A stretch of 50,152 nucleotides of DNA from Nitrospirota bacterium (GTDB lineage: Bacteria; Nitrospirota; Nitrospiria; JACQBZ01): NCBI GenBank assembly GCA_016200255.1, contig JACQFA010000033.1, positions 1-50,152 of the forward strand. The letters run 5' to 3'. This document shows positions 25,434 to 33,527 of the stretch, in pieces; positions within the stretch are counted from its first letter, which is position 1; each line of letters begins with the position of its first letter. Both the position numbers and the translations under genes were made by a program. The notes under the pieces are model-generated. The model worked only from the letters and a program-made list of their open reading frames with translations. It was not told the origin of the DNA and did no database searches.

Positions 25434-28136
25434 TCACATGTGAGCCTCGCTCCAGTTCGCCCCGACCCCGATGTCCACCTTCAATGGGACGGAAAGCGGC
25501 ATCGCTCCTTCCATCTCTTCCGCGACCAGTAGCGTCATCTCCTCAATCTCACTTTCGATCACCTCGAAAATCAACTCATCATGGATCTGTAGAAGCATCC
25601 GGGAGCGGCGTCCTTCGGCCTTCAGTCGGCGCGCGATAAGTATCATCGCCTTCTTGATCAGGTCGGCGGCGCTGCCCTGGATCGGCGTGTTGATCGCGGC
25701 GCGCTCGCCCAGCCCGCGTACGGCCGGGTTCGCGTTGGCCAATTCCGGAATCGGGCGGCGTCTTGAAAGGATCGTGGTGACGTAACCCCGCTCCTTCGCC
25801 TCGACGATCGTCTTTTCCATAAATTGCCGGACGCCGCTGTAGAGGTCCAGATACCGGTCGATATATTGTTTGGCCTCGGACTGCGTGATGCCCAGCGTGG
25901 AGGAGAGGCCGAAGGGGCTGATTCCGTAGATGATCCCGAAATTGACCGTCTTGGCGGTTCGCCGCATTTCAGGCGTAATCAAATCCGGGGCCAGGCCGAA
26001 GATCTGGACGGCCGTCGTCGTATGCACGTCCTCTCCCCGAAGAAAAGCCGACAGGAGATTTTTATCCTGAGAGAGATGGGCCAGGATCCGGAGCTCGACC
26101 TGGTTGTAATCGGCGGATAAAAGGCGGCATCCTTTCTCGGCGATAAAGGCCCGGCGGATGCGCCGGCCGAGTTCGTCCTTGATCGGAATATTCTGAAGGT
26201 TCGGCTCGCTGCTGGAGAGACGGCCGGTGGCCGTGACGGTCTGGTTCAGCGAGGTGTGAAGACGGTCGGTCGCCGGGTTGACCGAGCGGGGGAGCGCATC
26301 CACATAGGTCGATTTCAATTTTGTCAACTGCCGGTAGTTGAGAATCTCGGCCGGGAGCTGATGAAGCGGCGCCAGCTGTTGCAGCACCTCTTCATTGGTC
26401 GAGTAGCCCGTCTTTGTTTTCTTGGTCGGTTTCAGGCCGAGTTTGTCGAACAGGACTTCGGCCAGTTGTTTCGGAGAATTGAGATTGAACTCCATTCCGG
26501 CCAGGGACTGGATCGTCCGGACCATGACCGAGAGTTGAGACTCCAGCTCGGCCGAAAAACCCTTCAATGCCTCGACATCCAGTTTGATGCCGGCCTCCTC
26601 CATCCCGGCCAGAACCGGGACGAGAGGCATCTCGATCTCGTCGAACAGCCGGTCCAACGTCTGCTCATGAAGGAGCGGCATGAAGGCCGCATCCAGTTGC
26701 AGAACAGACGAGGCGCGCTCGCCCGCTGCCGAGGCCATTTGCTCGACGGGTATTTCACGCGTAAGCGGTGAGGGCATTTCGGGAAACCGGATTCCGAGCT
26801 GATCCAGCGCCGCGGTTTCCAGACCGTGGTCCCTCCGGTTGGGATTCAATAGATAGGACTCGATCATGGTGTCGGCCGTCGGTCCCTCGATCGAAAGGCC
26901 GATCTGCCGGCAGGTCAGGAAAACGGCCTTTAAGTCATGACCGACTTTACGCAGCGAGGAGTTCTGCAACAACGGTCGGAGATGCTCGAAGACGGTCCGG
27001 CTCTCCGGCATCGGCGGCGCGCCCGGGGTGTGATGGCCGATCGGGATATAATAGCCATGGTCCGGAACTGCGATCGAAATGCCAAGAATCGCGGAGCGAT
27101 CCCGGCCAGGGGCCTGATGGGTGGCGGGCGCGCCGTCCGGAAGAGTCCAGAAGCAAAGTCCGACCGTTTTTGCGGGGGCAAGGGCGTGCGTCATCTCGCG
27201 CAGGGATTTTTCATCCGCCGCGATTTCAACCCGGCCCGTTCCGGCCGCAGCCGGCATCTCGATCCGTTTCAACAGGCTGCTGAATTCCAGCTCGCGGAGC
27301 AGCCCGGTCATCGCCTCCGTATCCGGTTCGGCCCGCCGGAACCGGTCGAGGTTCAGCTCGACCGGGCAGTCCCGCCGGATCAAGGCAAGTTGACGGCTCA
27401 TCCGCGCCTGCTCGGCAAAAGCGCGGAGGGTCTCGCGGAGCTTGGGTTTGTCCAGATCCTCCAGACGGCCCAGAAGATTTTCGATCGTGCCGAAGCGGCG
27501 GATGAGATCGACGGCCGTTTTCTCTCCGATGCCCGGGACTCCGGGAATATTATCGATCGAATCGCCCATCAGGCCCATGATCTCGACGACCCGCTCCGGC
27601 TCGACGCCGAACCGTTCCCGAACCTCGTCCATCCGGTAGACCTTGTCCTTCATCGTGTCGTACACGTTCGTCTGCGGCGTGATGAGCTGGAGCATGTCTT
27701 TATCGCCGCTGACGATCGTGACGTCTAAGTTGCTCGCCTCTCCCTTCCGGGCCAGCGTGCCGATGAGGTCGTCCGCCTCAACCCCTTCCATCAGGAGGGC
27801 CGGAATGCGGAAGGCCTCGACCAGACGGTGAATGTACGGAATCTGAAGTCGCAGCGGGTCCGGCATTTCGGGTCGCTGGGCCTTATAGTCCTGGTATTCC
27901 GCATGCCGCAGGGTCGGTCCCTTAGCATCGAAGGCGATGGCGAGGTAGTCCGGACGATGGTCGCGGACGATCTTCAGCAGCATGGTCGTGAAGCCGTAGA
28001 TCGCATTAGTCGGGAAGCCTTTGGAGGTCGAGAGATTACGGATCGCAAAGAAGGCCCGGTAGATGTATGAATGGCCGTCGATCAGAAAGAGACGGGGCCT
28101 CTTCGAGATTTGAGATTTGAGATTTGAGATTTGCAA
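25434..28136 (-). CDS. polA: DNA polymerase I
   Basis: A 900-residue DNA polymerase I for Okazaki-fragment processing and repair. Residues 1-300 form the 5'-3' exonuclease (LFLIDGHSYIYRAFFA, DKDMLQL, GEKTA helix-hairpin-helix). Residues about 300-480 form the exonuclease-like domain, but the DxE motif is replaced by LCFWTL and the KYDR-type motif by LKAVFL, so proofreading is probably lost. Polymerase motifs are intact: DYNQVELRILAHLS, RRTAKTVNFGIIYG and QIHDELIFE. The only usable start is TTG 28136, with GGAGAG upstream; the first 12 codons come from a 7-bp tandem repeat. Upstream lies the small membrane protein gene in the same direction. Confidence 0.95.
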   Translation of the reverse strand: MQISNLKSQISKRPRLFLIDGHSYIYRAFFAIRNLSTSKGFPTNAIYGFTTMLLKIVRDHRPDYLAIAFDAKGPTLRHAEYQDYKAQRPEMPDPLRLQIPYIHRLVEAFRIPALLMEGVEADDLIGTLARKGEASNLDVTIVSGDKDMLQLITPQTNVYDTMKDKVYRMDEVRERFGVEPERVVEIMGLMGDSIDNIPGVPGIGEKTAVDLIRRFGTIENLLGRLEDLDKPKLRETLRAFAEQARMSRQLALIRRDCPVELNLDRFRRAEPDTEAMTGLLRELEFSSLLKRIEMPAAAGTGRVEIAADEKSLREMTHALAPAKTVGLCFWTLPDGAPATHQAPGRDRSAILGISIAVPDHGYYIPIGHHTPGAPPMPESRTVFEHLRPLLQNSSLRKVGHDLKAVFLTCRQIGLSIEGPTADTMIESYLLNPNRRDHGLETAALDQLGIRFPEMPSPLTREIPVEQMASAAGERASSVLQLDAAFMPLLHEQTLDRLFDEIEMPLVPVLAGMEEAGIKLDVEALKGFSAELESQLSVMVRTIQSLAGMEFNLNSPKQLAEVLFDKLGLKPTKKTKTGYSTNEEVLQQLAPLHQLPAEILNYRQLTKLKSTYVDALPRSVNPATDRLHTSLNQTVTATGRLSSSEPNLQNIPIKDELGRRIRRAFIAEKGCRLLSADYNQVELRILAHLSQDKNLLSAFLRGEDVHTTTAVQIFGLAPDLITPEMRRTAKTVNFGIIYGISPFGLSSTLGITQSEAKQYIDRYLDLYSGVRQFMEKTIVEAKERGYVTTILSRRRPIPELANANPAVRGLGERAAINTPIQGSAADLIKKAMILIARRLKAEGRRSRMLLQIHDELIFEVIESEIEEMTLLVAEEMEGAMPLSVPLKVDIGVGANWSEAHM
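28105..28132. repeat. Four copies of a 7-bp tandem repeat (GAGATTT) at the 5' end of polA
   Basis: Four perfect GAGATTT units on the + strand lie inside the polA reading frame immediately after the TTG start. Since 7 is not a multiple of 3, gain or loss of one unit would shift the polA frame. The same unit occurs in the palindrome between rpmA and obgE. Confidence 0.9.
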
Positions 28137-28172
28137 AGACGCTCTCCGGGCAAGATCGGGCAGGTATGGCTA

Positions 28173-28427
28173 TTATTTCACAAGAGCGAAGAACCGTTTT
28201 TTGAGCCGTTCATTAAGCTCGTGCATTTTCCGGTACTGGGTTGGATACCGTTTCTCGATCTTGTGGATAATATTTCTTGCCGTCACGCTTTCCTTTGAAA
28301 GAACCAAAAGACCGATCAGGATGAACAGGATGCCCTGAAGGACCGGCAGGAACAGCCCGACGATCCCCAGCAAGATAAAGAACCATCCAATCAAATAGAT
28401 CGCTGTTTTTTTCGCAAAAGCCCTCAT
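28173..28427 (-). CDS. Small two-helix membrane protein, PGPGW/DUF454-like
   Basis: An 84-residue protein. One long hydrophobic stretch (residues about 10-45: IYLIGWFFILLGIVGLFLPV and on to LFILIGLLVLS) would form two transmembrane helices joined by a Pro/Gly turn. A basic, coiled-coil-like C-terminus follows (KIEKRYPTQYRKMHELNERL). The G-x-x-x-x-x-GL-x-x-x-LP ... IGL-x-x-LS layout recalls the PGPGW family, though the PGPGW motif itself is altered to LPVLQG. It is co-directional with polA, 36 nt upstream, and divergent from nth. Function unknown. Confidence 0.7.
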   Translation of the reverse strand: MRAFAKKTAIYLIGWFFILLGIVGLFLPVLQGILFILIGLLVLSKESVTARNIIHKIEKRYPTQYRKMHELNERLKKRFFALVK

Positions 28428-28550
28428 GGACGTCGCTTTTCCTTCGGCTCAAAACGGTCTTATCGTAGCATTCTTATGAAGGTGAATACAACAGGGTTGA
28501 AATTCCCCTGGGTTCCGGCGGCCGGATCGTGTAGAATGAAGCCCGGTCTC

Positions 28551-29210
28551 ATGATGAAAGACGACGCAATCCATTCCATTGTCAGGACATTGAAACGGGA
28601 GATTCGGCAGTGGCCGATCCCCATCGTGGGCGTCGTGGCCGACCGGTCGAACGATCCGTACCAGGTCCTGATTTCCTGCCTGCTGAGTCTCCGCACCCAG
28701 GACAAAACCACCGCGGAGGCGACCGAGCGGCTCTTCCGCCTGGCGAAGACGCCGGCCGAAATGGTCCGGCTGTCTCCGAAAACGATACGGGAGGCGATCT
28801 ATCCGGTCGGGTTTTATCGCACAAAGGCCCGCACCCTTATTTCAGTCAGCCGGGATCTCATTCAGCGGTTTGACTCCCTCGTTCCGGATGATCTGGATGA
28901 ACTTCTGACCTTGAAAGGGGTCGGCCGAAAGACCGCGAACCTGGTCGTGACCCTGGGCTTTGGAAAGCACGGCATCTGCGTCGATACGCATGTCCACCGC
29001 ATCAGCAACCGGCTGGGTTACGTGAAGACAAAGACGCCGGATGAAACCGAGACGGCCCTCCGCAAAAAACTCCCGAAGCGGTACTGGATCATCTTCAACG
29101 ATCTTCTGGTGACCTTCGGCCAGAATCTCTGCAAACCCATCTCGCCCCACTGCAGCCGGTGTCCGATTTCAAAGTACTGCGATCGGGTCGGAGTCGGCCA
29201 CAGTCGTTGA
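28551..29210 (+). CDS. nth: Endonuclease III (DNA glycosylase/AP lyase)
   Basis: A base-excision-repair glycosylase for oxidised pyrimidines, 219 residues from ATG 28551. The helix-hairpin-helix GVGRKTANLVV contains the catalytic Lys, and the following VDTHVHR holds the catalytic Asp. The C-terminal CKPISPHCSRCPISKYC gives the Cys-x6-Cys-x2-Cys-x5-Cys ligands of the [4Fe-4S] cluster. The start is uncertain: ATGs at 28476, 28536, 28551 and 28554 are in frame, and none has a clear Shine-Dalgarno; 28551 matches the family's usual length. It converges on the transglycosylase gene, with 12 nt between the stops. Confidence 0.93.
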   Translation: MMKDDAIHSIVRTLKREIRQWPIPIVGVVADRSNDPYQVLISCLLSLRTQDKTTAEATERLFRLAKTPAEMVRLSPKTIREAIYPVGFYRTKARTLISVSRDLIQRFDSLVPDDLDELLTLKGVGRKTANLVVTLGFGKHGICVDTHVHRISNRLGYVKTKTPDETETALRKKLPKRYWIIFNDLLVTFGQNLCKPISPHCSRCPISKYCDRVGVGHSR

Positions 29211-29222
29211 CGCTATAATTAC

Positions 29223-30011
29223 TCAGGAGGGTTTTTCCATGGAGGGCGGCAAGACGGCGATCGGGTCTTCGTGGAGGAGCTGTTTGTAACGGCGAAGAAT
29301 TTTCTGCGTGTAACCCGGCGGCAGGCGTTCACCCCGGTCCATCCAGTCGGCCACGCGGGTCGGGCCGTAATTGTAGGCCGCAAGCGCCAGCCCCAGATCC
29401 CCGAACCGCTGATGAAGCAACGCGAGATATTGGACCCCGAGCTTGATATTGAGGTGCGGATCATAAAGCGCTTTGGCGCTGTGAAAGGGGGTCTGGCTGA
29501 TCTCGGCCAGTTCCTGGCCCGTGATCGGATTGATCTGCATCAATCCGATCGCGCCTTTGCGGGAAACCGCCCGATTATAGAAAGAACTTTCGGTCAGGAT
29601 GACCGAAACGATCAGTTCGGGATCATAGCCGTACCGGACACTCTCATGATAGATCAGATCCGAAAGACGCTCCACATCCTCCACGGATAAACCGGAATGA
29701 AACGCGCTGAGGATCTGGTGAATCCGTGCGATCCGCTTGAAGGCGGTCGGTTCATACAACGAAGTCCGCTTCGCATTGCGGATCTTGTCCGCGATGCCGG
29801 CATCGTTCCCGTTGGTCAGCCAGCCGGGAACGGCCTCCCCGGACGGTTGCAGAACCCGCGGGGTCGCTTGGTACGGGAATTGGACCGGATAAAGGGGCTG
29901 TGCGAAAATCCATCCCATCATCATAACGAGAGGAACCGTGATGATTAGAACCGTTATATGGAGACGATTCACCATCAAACCGGTCTTGAATCTGTGCATG
30001 ATTTCGGTCAT
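29223..30011 (-). CDS. Membrane-anchored lytic transglycosylase (SLT domain)
   Basis: A 262-residue protein predicted to cleave peptidoglycan between MurNAc and GlcNAc. ATG 30011 follows CAGGAGAA at long spacing; ATG 29999 is a second possibility. One N-terminal transmembrane or signal segment (residues about 18-35, VLIITVPLVMMMGWIFA) has no lipobox. The SLT domain, residues about 130-255, shows the catalytic Glu in VILTESSFYN, then AVSRKGAIGLMQI and ALAAYNYGPTRV. The open frame extends upstream to 30305, but that part is low-complexity and not protein-like. A promoter-like element lies at 30190-30219, giving a leader of roughly 170 nt. Confidence 0.9.
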   Translation of the reverse strand: MTEIMHRFKTGLMVNRLHITVLIITVPLVMMMGWIFAQPLYPVQFPYQATPRVLQPSGEAVPGWLTNGNDAGIADKIRNAKRTSLYEPTAFKRIARIHQILSAFHSGLSVEDVERLSDLIYHESVRYGYDPELIVSVILTESSFYNRAVSRKGAIGLMQINPITGQELAEISQTPFHSAKALYDPHLNIKLGVQYLALLHQRFGDLGLALAAYNYGPTRVADWMDRGERLPPGYTQKILRRYKQLLHEDPIAVLPPSMEKPS

Positions 30012-30189
30012 ATTTTTGTTGTTCTCCTGTGAAACGGGGCGATGAACCCCCGGTACTGCAAACGAGGTCATGGGAACAAACCTCGATCGATCACCTAACA
30101 CGAAAATAAAAACAGATATAGGATTAACAGGAAATGGAAACGGGAAAAGCCGGAAAGGAGAAAAGAATAAGTCCGATAAAACTGGTCCT

Positions 30190-30219
30190 AATGTACCACA
30201 GGTCGATGCGTTTTGTAAA
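30190..30219 (-). promoter_or_regulatory. Sigma-70-type promoter for the transglycosylase gene
   Basis: On the - strand TTTACA is followed after 18 nt by TACATT. It lies in the 226-nt gap between the DUF2127 stop and the transglycosylase start. The predicted leader contains a small GGGG...CCCC hairpin close to the ribosome binding site. Matches are 5/6 and 4/6, so this is a prediction only. Confidence 0.45.
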
Positions 30220-30237
30220 CAAAAAAATAAATTATTT

Positions 30238-30705
30238 TTAGCGGGCCGCGGATTTTTTTGGAAACAGTTCTTTATGTTTGATGAGATAGTAGACGATGAC
30301 GACATTGAGGATCAGCACGGCCACCCGAATCACCGAAAGTCGAAAAACCACTTCGTAAATCTCCAACGGGATAAATAACCCGGTGGCCATCGCGGTCAGA
30401 TATTCTGCCCAGCGTTTCCGTTTGTGAAGGCCGTAGGCTTCAATCAAGCTCAACCCTCCGTACAGGAACATTCCGATCGAGACCTCCACCAGCAGGGTGG
30501 TCTTCACCATTCCAACCTTGCCGAGCAGGAGATTGATGTAATATTTGTCCACGTCCAGGTTCAGATCCCTGGCCAGTTGCTTGGAGAGGTGGTCGAGGTC
30601 TTTGTTGATCAGGCTGAACAGACCGGCCGACAACAGCAGAAGGAGCAGGCCTTTGATGCACAGCTCCCAGATGATGACTTTTAGGAACCACTCCTGTTTC
30701 GCCAT
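30238..30705 (-). CDS. DUF2127 family membrane protein
   Basis: A 155-residue protein with about four hydrophobic helices: IIWELCIKGLLLLLLSAG, TLLVEVSIGMFLYGGLS, YLTAMATGLFIPLEIYEV and AVLILNVVIVYYLI. The W-x-x-x-x-x-I-KG and R-WAEYLT-x-x-T-x-x-x-x-PLE-x-YE layout is that of DUF2127, a family of small bacterial membrane proteins without known function. A basic tail ends the protein (KHKELFPKKSAAR). The preceding PilZ gene ends 97 nt upstream, so co-transcription is possible but not tight. Confidence 0.8.
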   Translation of the reverse strand: MAKQEWFLKVIIWELCIKGLLLLLLSAGLFSLINKDLDHLSKQLARDLNLDVDKYYINLLLGKVGMVKTTLLVEVSIGMFLYGGLSLIEAYGLHKRKRWAEYLTAMATGLFIPLEIYEVVFRLSVIRVAVLILNVVIVYYLIKHKELFPKKSAAR

Positions 30706-30802
30706 TCCGATGGAAAACCTTTCAGCATGGAAGGTCTATGAGGCGGGTGATAATATCAAGGCAGGGTTAGAAAAGGCAAGCAAAATGCGTTATGGAGTCA
30801 TT

Positions 30803-31171
30803 TTAGTGGATCGTTCCGGATAGTGTGGAAAGTTTGCCGATGTAGTCCTCGATCAGTGCCTTGTGTTTTGCCGTAAGGTCCGTAAGCTTGATGCCCATGC
30901 CGGGAATGATGGTGCTGGTTCCTTTTTTGATGTCGTAGGTCCAGGTGACCTTTCCCTTGGCCTTGATCGTAATATTGAATTCGGGAAGAGTAAAAGTGAG
31001 ATGGATCCGGGATTGAAGCGGGAGGGGATCTTCGGTCTGAATGAAGACGCCGCCCTTGCTTAAATTGGTGACATAGTTCGAAACGAACATTCCTTTGGTC
31101 GAGTAATCCACCTTGATTTTCACATCAAATCGACGATCCTTCCTGCGGTCGTCGCCGGACTTCGTCGGCAT
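30803..31171 (-). CDS. PilZ domain protein (c-di-GMP receptor-like)
   Basis: A 122-residue single-domain protein. ATG 31171 has GGAGAGGA nearby. The PilZ signature is present: RRKDRR at residues about 9-14 and NLSKGG at about 38-43, which together form the cyclic-di-GMP binding RxxxR and (D/N)xSxxG motifs. The remainder is a beta-barrel pattern ending GMGIKL. It would act as a small cytoplasmic c-di-GMP effector. It lies 38 nt downstream of ogt on the same strand and could be co-transcribed. Confidence 0.88.
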   Translation of the reverse strand: MPTKSGDDRRKDRRFDVKIKVDYSTKGMFVSNYVTNLSKGGVFIQTEDPLPLQSRIHLTFTLPEFNITIKAKGKVTWTYDIKKGTSTIIPGMGIKLTDLTAKHKALIEDYIGKLSTLSGTIH

Positions 31172-31209
31172 TTTATCCTCTCCATCGGTTTCAAGGAGGC
31201 TGAATCGTT

Positions 31210-31767
31210 TCAACGCCCAGAAGAATTTTTTTGTTCCAGTACAAGGAGGCGCCTTTTTTTTCGCAGCCCCCCGGTAAAGCCGCCGAGCCGTCCATCGGCG
31301 TTGATGACGCGATGGCAGGGAATGAAGACGGCGATCGGATTCTTTCCGCAAGCACCGCCCACCGCTCGGAAGCTGTTGGAATGCCCGATATCCCGCGCCA
31401 CCGATCGATAACTGCGGGTATGTCCATGGGGAATGCGTTGGAGTGATCGCCAGACCTTTTGCTGGAACGGGGTGCCTTCCCGCAGGTCGATTTTAGCCTT
31501 GAACCGAACCGGGCGGCCGGAGAAATAAGCCCGCAGACCGGTCACTATGCCGGTGAAATGCCGGTCACGACGGGCGGCGGAGCAACCATGGTCCTTCTCG
31601 AGTTTTTTTCGAAAGGCCGATGGACCCGCCACATTCAGTGAAACGCGACAGAGGCCGCGCGGTGTTGCGGCGATTCCGATGGGTCCCACGGGGGAGGCAA
31701 CGAGGGTGTAATAAATGACAGGATGGGAGGATTTTCGGCTGGCGTTGGCCGCTGGCACTGGTCGCAT
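31210..31767 (-). CDS. ogt: Methylated-DNA--protein-cysteine S-methyltransferase
   Basis: A 185-residue suicide DNA-repair protein that removes methyl groups from O6-methylguanine. The active-site motif is PCHRV near residue 149, preceded by a Pro/Gly-rich helix-turn-helix (GHTRSYRSVARDIG, RAVGGACGKNP) and followed by GRLGGFTGGL. The N-terminal domain (PVGPIGIAATPRGLCRV) is complete. Start ATG 31767 has AGAGGA directly upstream, so the exact start is uncertain. It follows ilvE by 12 nt on the same strand and is probably in its operon. Confidence 0.93.
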   Translation of the reverse strand: MRPVPAANASRKSSHPVIYYTLVASPVGPIGIAATPRGLCRVSLNVAGPSAFRKKLEKDHGCSAARRDRHFTGIVTGLRAYFSGRPVRFKAKIDLREGTPFQQKVWRSLQRIPHGHTRSYRSVARDIGHSNSFRAVGGACGKNPIAVFIPCHRVINADGRLGGFTGGLRKKRRLLVLEQKNSSGR

Positions 31768-31779
31768 TCCTCTGCGGGT

Positions 31780-32697
31780 TCAGGTGGTGCGGGTCAACCA
31801 GGATTGATGCGCCTGATCTTTTCCGGCCACGATGTCGAAAAACAGTTTCTGGAGAAGCTTTGTTATTTCGCCCGGCTTGCCGGGACCGATGATGCGGCCG
31901 TCCACCTCTCGAATCGGGGTGATCTCGGCCGCCGTGCCGGTGAAAAAGGCCTCGTCCGCAATATAGATCTCATCCCGGCTGAACCGCTCCTGGGCCACGG
32001 GGATGCCTTTTTCCTGCGCGAGTTCGATAATGCTGTTCCGGGTAATCCCTTCCAAGATGGATCCCAGCGCCGTTGTTTTCAGCACTCCGTTCCGCACGAT
32101 GAAGATGTTTTCGCCCGGCCCCTCGGCCACATAACCGTCCGTATCCAGGAGGATGGCCTCGTCGTAACCGGCTTCTTTGGCCTCTCGTTTGGCCCATTGC
32201 GAATTGGCATAATAGGCCGTGACCTTGGCGCGCGTCATGCTGATATTGACATGATGCCGCGTGTAGGACGAAACCTTGGCGCGGATGCCGTTTTTGATGC
32301 CGTCTTCTCCGAGGTAGGTGCCCCAGGGCCAGGCCGCGATCGCGACCTGGATCGGATTTTTCTGGACGTAGAGACCCATGTCGCCGTACCCGATAAAGAC
32401 GATCGGCCGGATGTAACAGGCCTCGAGCCGATTGACTTTCACCGTTCCGACGATCGCCTCTTCGATCTCTTTGGGAGTAAAGGGGATCTTAAGCTGGACG
32501 ATATGGGCCGAGTCAAACAGCCGTTCGACATGCTCCTTCAGCCGAAAGATCGCCGAGCCCTTCTCACCCTTATAACAGCGGAGGCCTTCAAAAACGCCGA
32601 GACCGTAATGGAGCGAATGGGTCAGGACATGGATATTGGCCTCTTTCCAGTCAACGAATCGGCCGTCCATCCAGATCTTGGAGGTTTCTTGAATCAT
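31780..32697 (-). CDS. ilvE: Branched-chain amino acid aminotransferase
   Basis: A 305-residue class-IV PLP aminotransferase for the last step of Val, Leu and Ile synthesis. N-terminal landmarks are [10 protein letters not shown] and [14 protein letters not shown]. The PLP-lysine lies in [14 protein letters not shown] at about residue 160, the following [10 protein letters not shown] and [13 protein letters not shown] are typical, and [12 protein letters not shown] forms the phosphate site. ATG 32697 follows GGAGA by six bases; the longer frame to 32751 lacks a site. A divergent promoter pair separates it from rplU. Confidence 0.95.
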   Translation of the reverse strand: MIQETSKIWMDGRFVDWKEANIHVLTHSLHYGLGVFEGLRCYKGEKGSAIFRLKEHVERLFDSAHIVQLKIPFTPKEIEEAIVGTVKVNRLEACYIRPIVFIGYGDMGLYVQKNPIQVAIAAWPWGTYLGEDGIKNGIRAKVSSYTRHHVNISMTRAKVTAYYANSQWAKREAKEAGYDEAILLDTDGYVAEGPGENIFIVRNGVLKTTALGSILEGITRNSIIELAQEKGIPVAQERFSRDEIYIADEAFFTGTAAEITPIREVDGRIIGPGKPGEITKLLQKLFFDIVAGKDQAHQSWLTRTT

Positions 32698-32721
32698 GCG
32701 GAATCTCCGAGAATGGATTTT

Positions 32722-32751
32722 AATATAACAATCCGGCGGGGGTTTTGTCAA
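32722..32751 (-). promoter_or_regulatory. Sigma-70-type promoter for ilvE
   Basis: On the - strand a perfect TTGACA is followed by an 18-nt spacer and TATATT, ending 24 nt before the ilvE start codon. It is back-to-back with the rplU promoter. Confidence 0.65.
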
Positions 32752-32775
32752 TACGAGAAGGGTGTCATAGAATAC

Positions 32776-32805
32776 TTGACAACCGTTGCTGCTTTATGTT
32801 ATTAA
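32776..32805 (+). promoter_or_regulatory. Sigma-70-type promoter for rplU-rpmA
   Basis: TTGACA at 32776-32781, an 18-nt spacer and TATTAA at 32800-32805, ending 28 nt upstream of the rplU ATG. A GGAG ribosome binding site follows. Likely drives the rplU-rpmA-obgE-proB-proA run. Confidence 0.65.
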
Positions 32806-32833
32806 ACTCGTTCACATTTAACGGAGTCTTGTT

Positions 32834-33148
32834 ATGTACGCGATTATTGAAACGGGCGGCAAGCAGTATCGGGTGGCCCCGGGAGAAACCGTCGAGGTTG
32901 AACTACTGGACGGCGCGGTCGGAGAGACCATTTCCATTTCCCGCGTTCTGATGGTCCAGGAAGAAAAGGGCGCGCGGATAGGAAATCCGGTCATTCCGGG
33001 AGCGGTTGTGAAGGCCGAGGTGGTGGCGCAGGGACGCCAGCGCAAGGTGATCGTTTTTAAAAAACAGAGACGCAAGAACTACCGACGGACCAAGGGCCAT
33101 CGCCAGTCCTACACACGGCTTAAAATTACTGAAATCCATACAGCCTAA
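32834..33148 (+). CDS. rplU: 50S ribosomal protein L21
   Basis: A 104-residue protein of the large ribosomal subunit that binds 23S rRNA. It starts MYAIIETGGKQYRV, the invariant N-terminus of the family, and ends in the basic KKQRRKNYRRTKGHRQ region typical of L21. ATG 32834 has GGAG upstream. It is followed after 14 nt by rpmA, the usual pairing. Full-length and ordinary. Confidence 0.98.
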   Translation: MYAIIETGGKQYRVAPGETVEVELLDGAVGETISISRVLMVQEEKGARIGNPVIPGAVVKAEVVAQGRQRKVIVFKKQRRKNYRRTKGHRQSYTRLKITEIHTA

Positions 33149-33162
33149 AAGGGGTTTGATTC

Positions 33163-33432
33163 ATGGCACATAAAAAAGGACAAGGTTCTACCACAAACGG
33201 CCGGGACAGTCAGGCCAAGCGGCTGGGCGTCAAGGCCTTCGGCGGACAGGTCGTTCCGGCCGGAAGCATCCTGGTCCGGCAGCGGGGAACCCGGTTTCAT
33301 CCGGGATTCAATGTCGGCACCGGAAGCGATCACACGCTCTTCGCCAAGATCACCGGCGTGGTCAAGTTTGAGAGTCGAGACGGGGATCGTAAAAAGATCA
33401 GCGTCTACCCGGTGCCGGAACCGGCCCGATAG
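33163..33432 (+). CDS. rpmA: 50S ribosomal protein L27
   Basis: An 89-residue protein whose N-terminal tail reaches the peptidyl-transferase centre. It begins [15 protein letters not shown] and contains [20 protein letters not shown] and H-P-G-x-N-V, all characteristic. There is no Firmicutes-type cleavable N-terminal extension. GGGG at the start serves as a weak ribosome site. The palindromic repeat at 33439-33470 follows its stop. Confidence 0.98.
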   Translation: MAHKKGQGSTTNGRDSQAKRLGVKAFGGQVVPAGSILVRQRGTRFHPGFNVGTGSDHTLFAKITGVVKFESRDGDRKKISVYPVPEPAR

Positions 33433-33438
33433 GTTTTT

Positions 33439-33470
33439 AATCTCAAATCTCAAATTTGAAATTTGAGATT
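33439..33470. repeat. 32-bp palindromic repeat between rpmA and obgE
   Basis: Arms AATCTCAAAT (33439-33448) and ATTTGAGATT (33461-33470) are perfect reverse complements, and the 12-nt centre is itself palindromic (TCAAATTTGA). The unit AAATCTC is also the tandem repeat at the 5' end of polA. There is no T-run, so it is not a standard terminator; it may be a small dispersed intergenic repeat. Confidence 0.8.
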
Positions 33471-33527
33471 GTTTATGCCGCTTCGGACCCTCCCGATTCC
33501 AACCACCCTGAGCCCAGCACGGATCCT

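Noticed and set aside
30012..30189. A riboswitch in the leader of the lytic transglycosylase gene.
   Set aside because: A small GGGG/CCCC hairpin near the ribosome site is visible, but no known riboswitch consensus could be matched by eye.
30012..30305. N-terminal extension of the transglycosylase.
   Set aside because: The added residues are low-complexity and the frame passes through the promoter-like region; ATG 30011 gives a normal membrane anchor.
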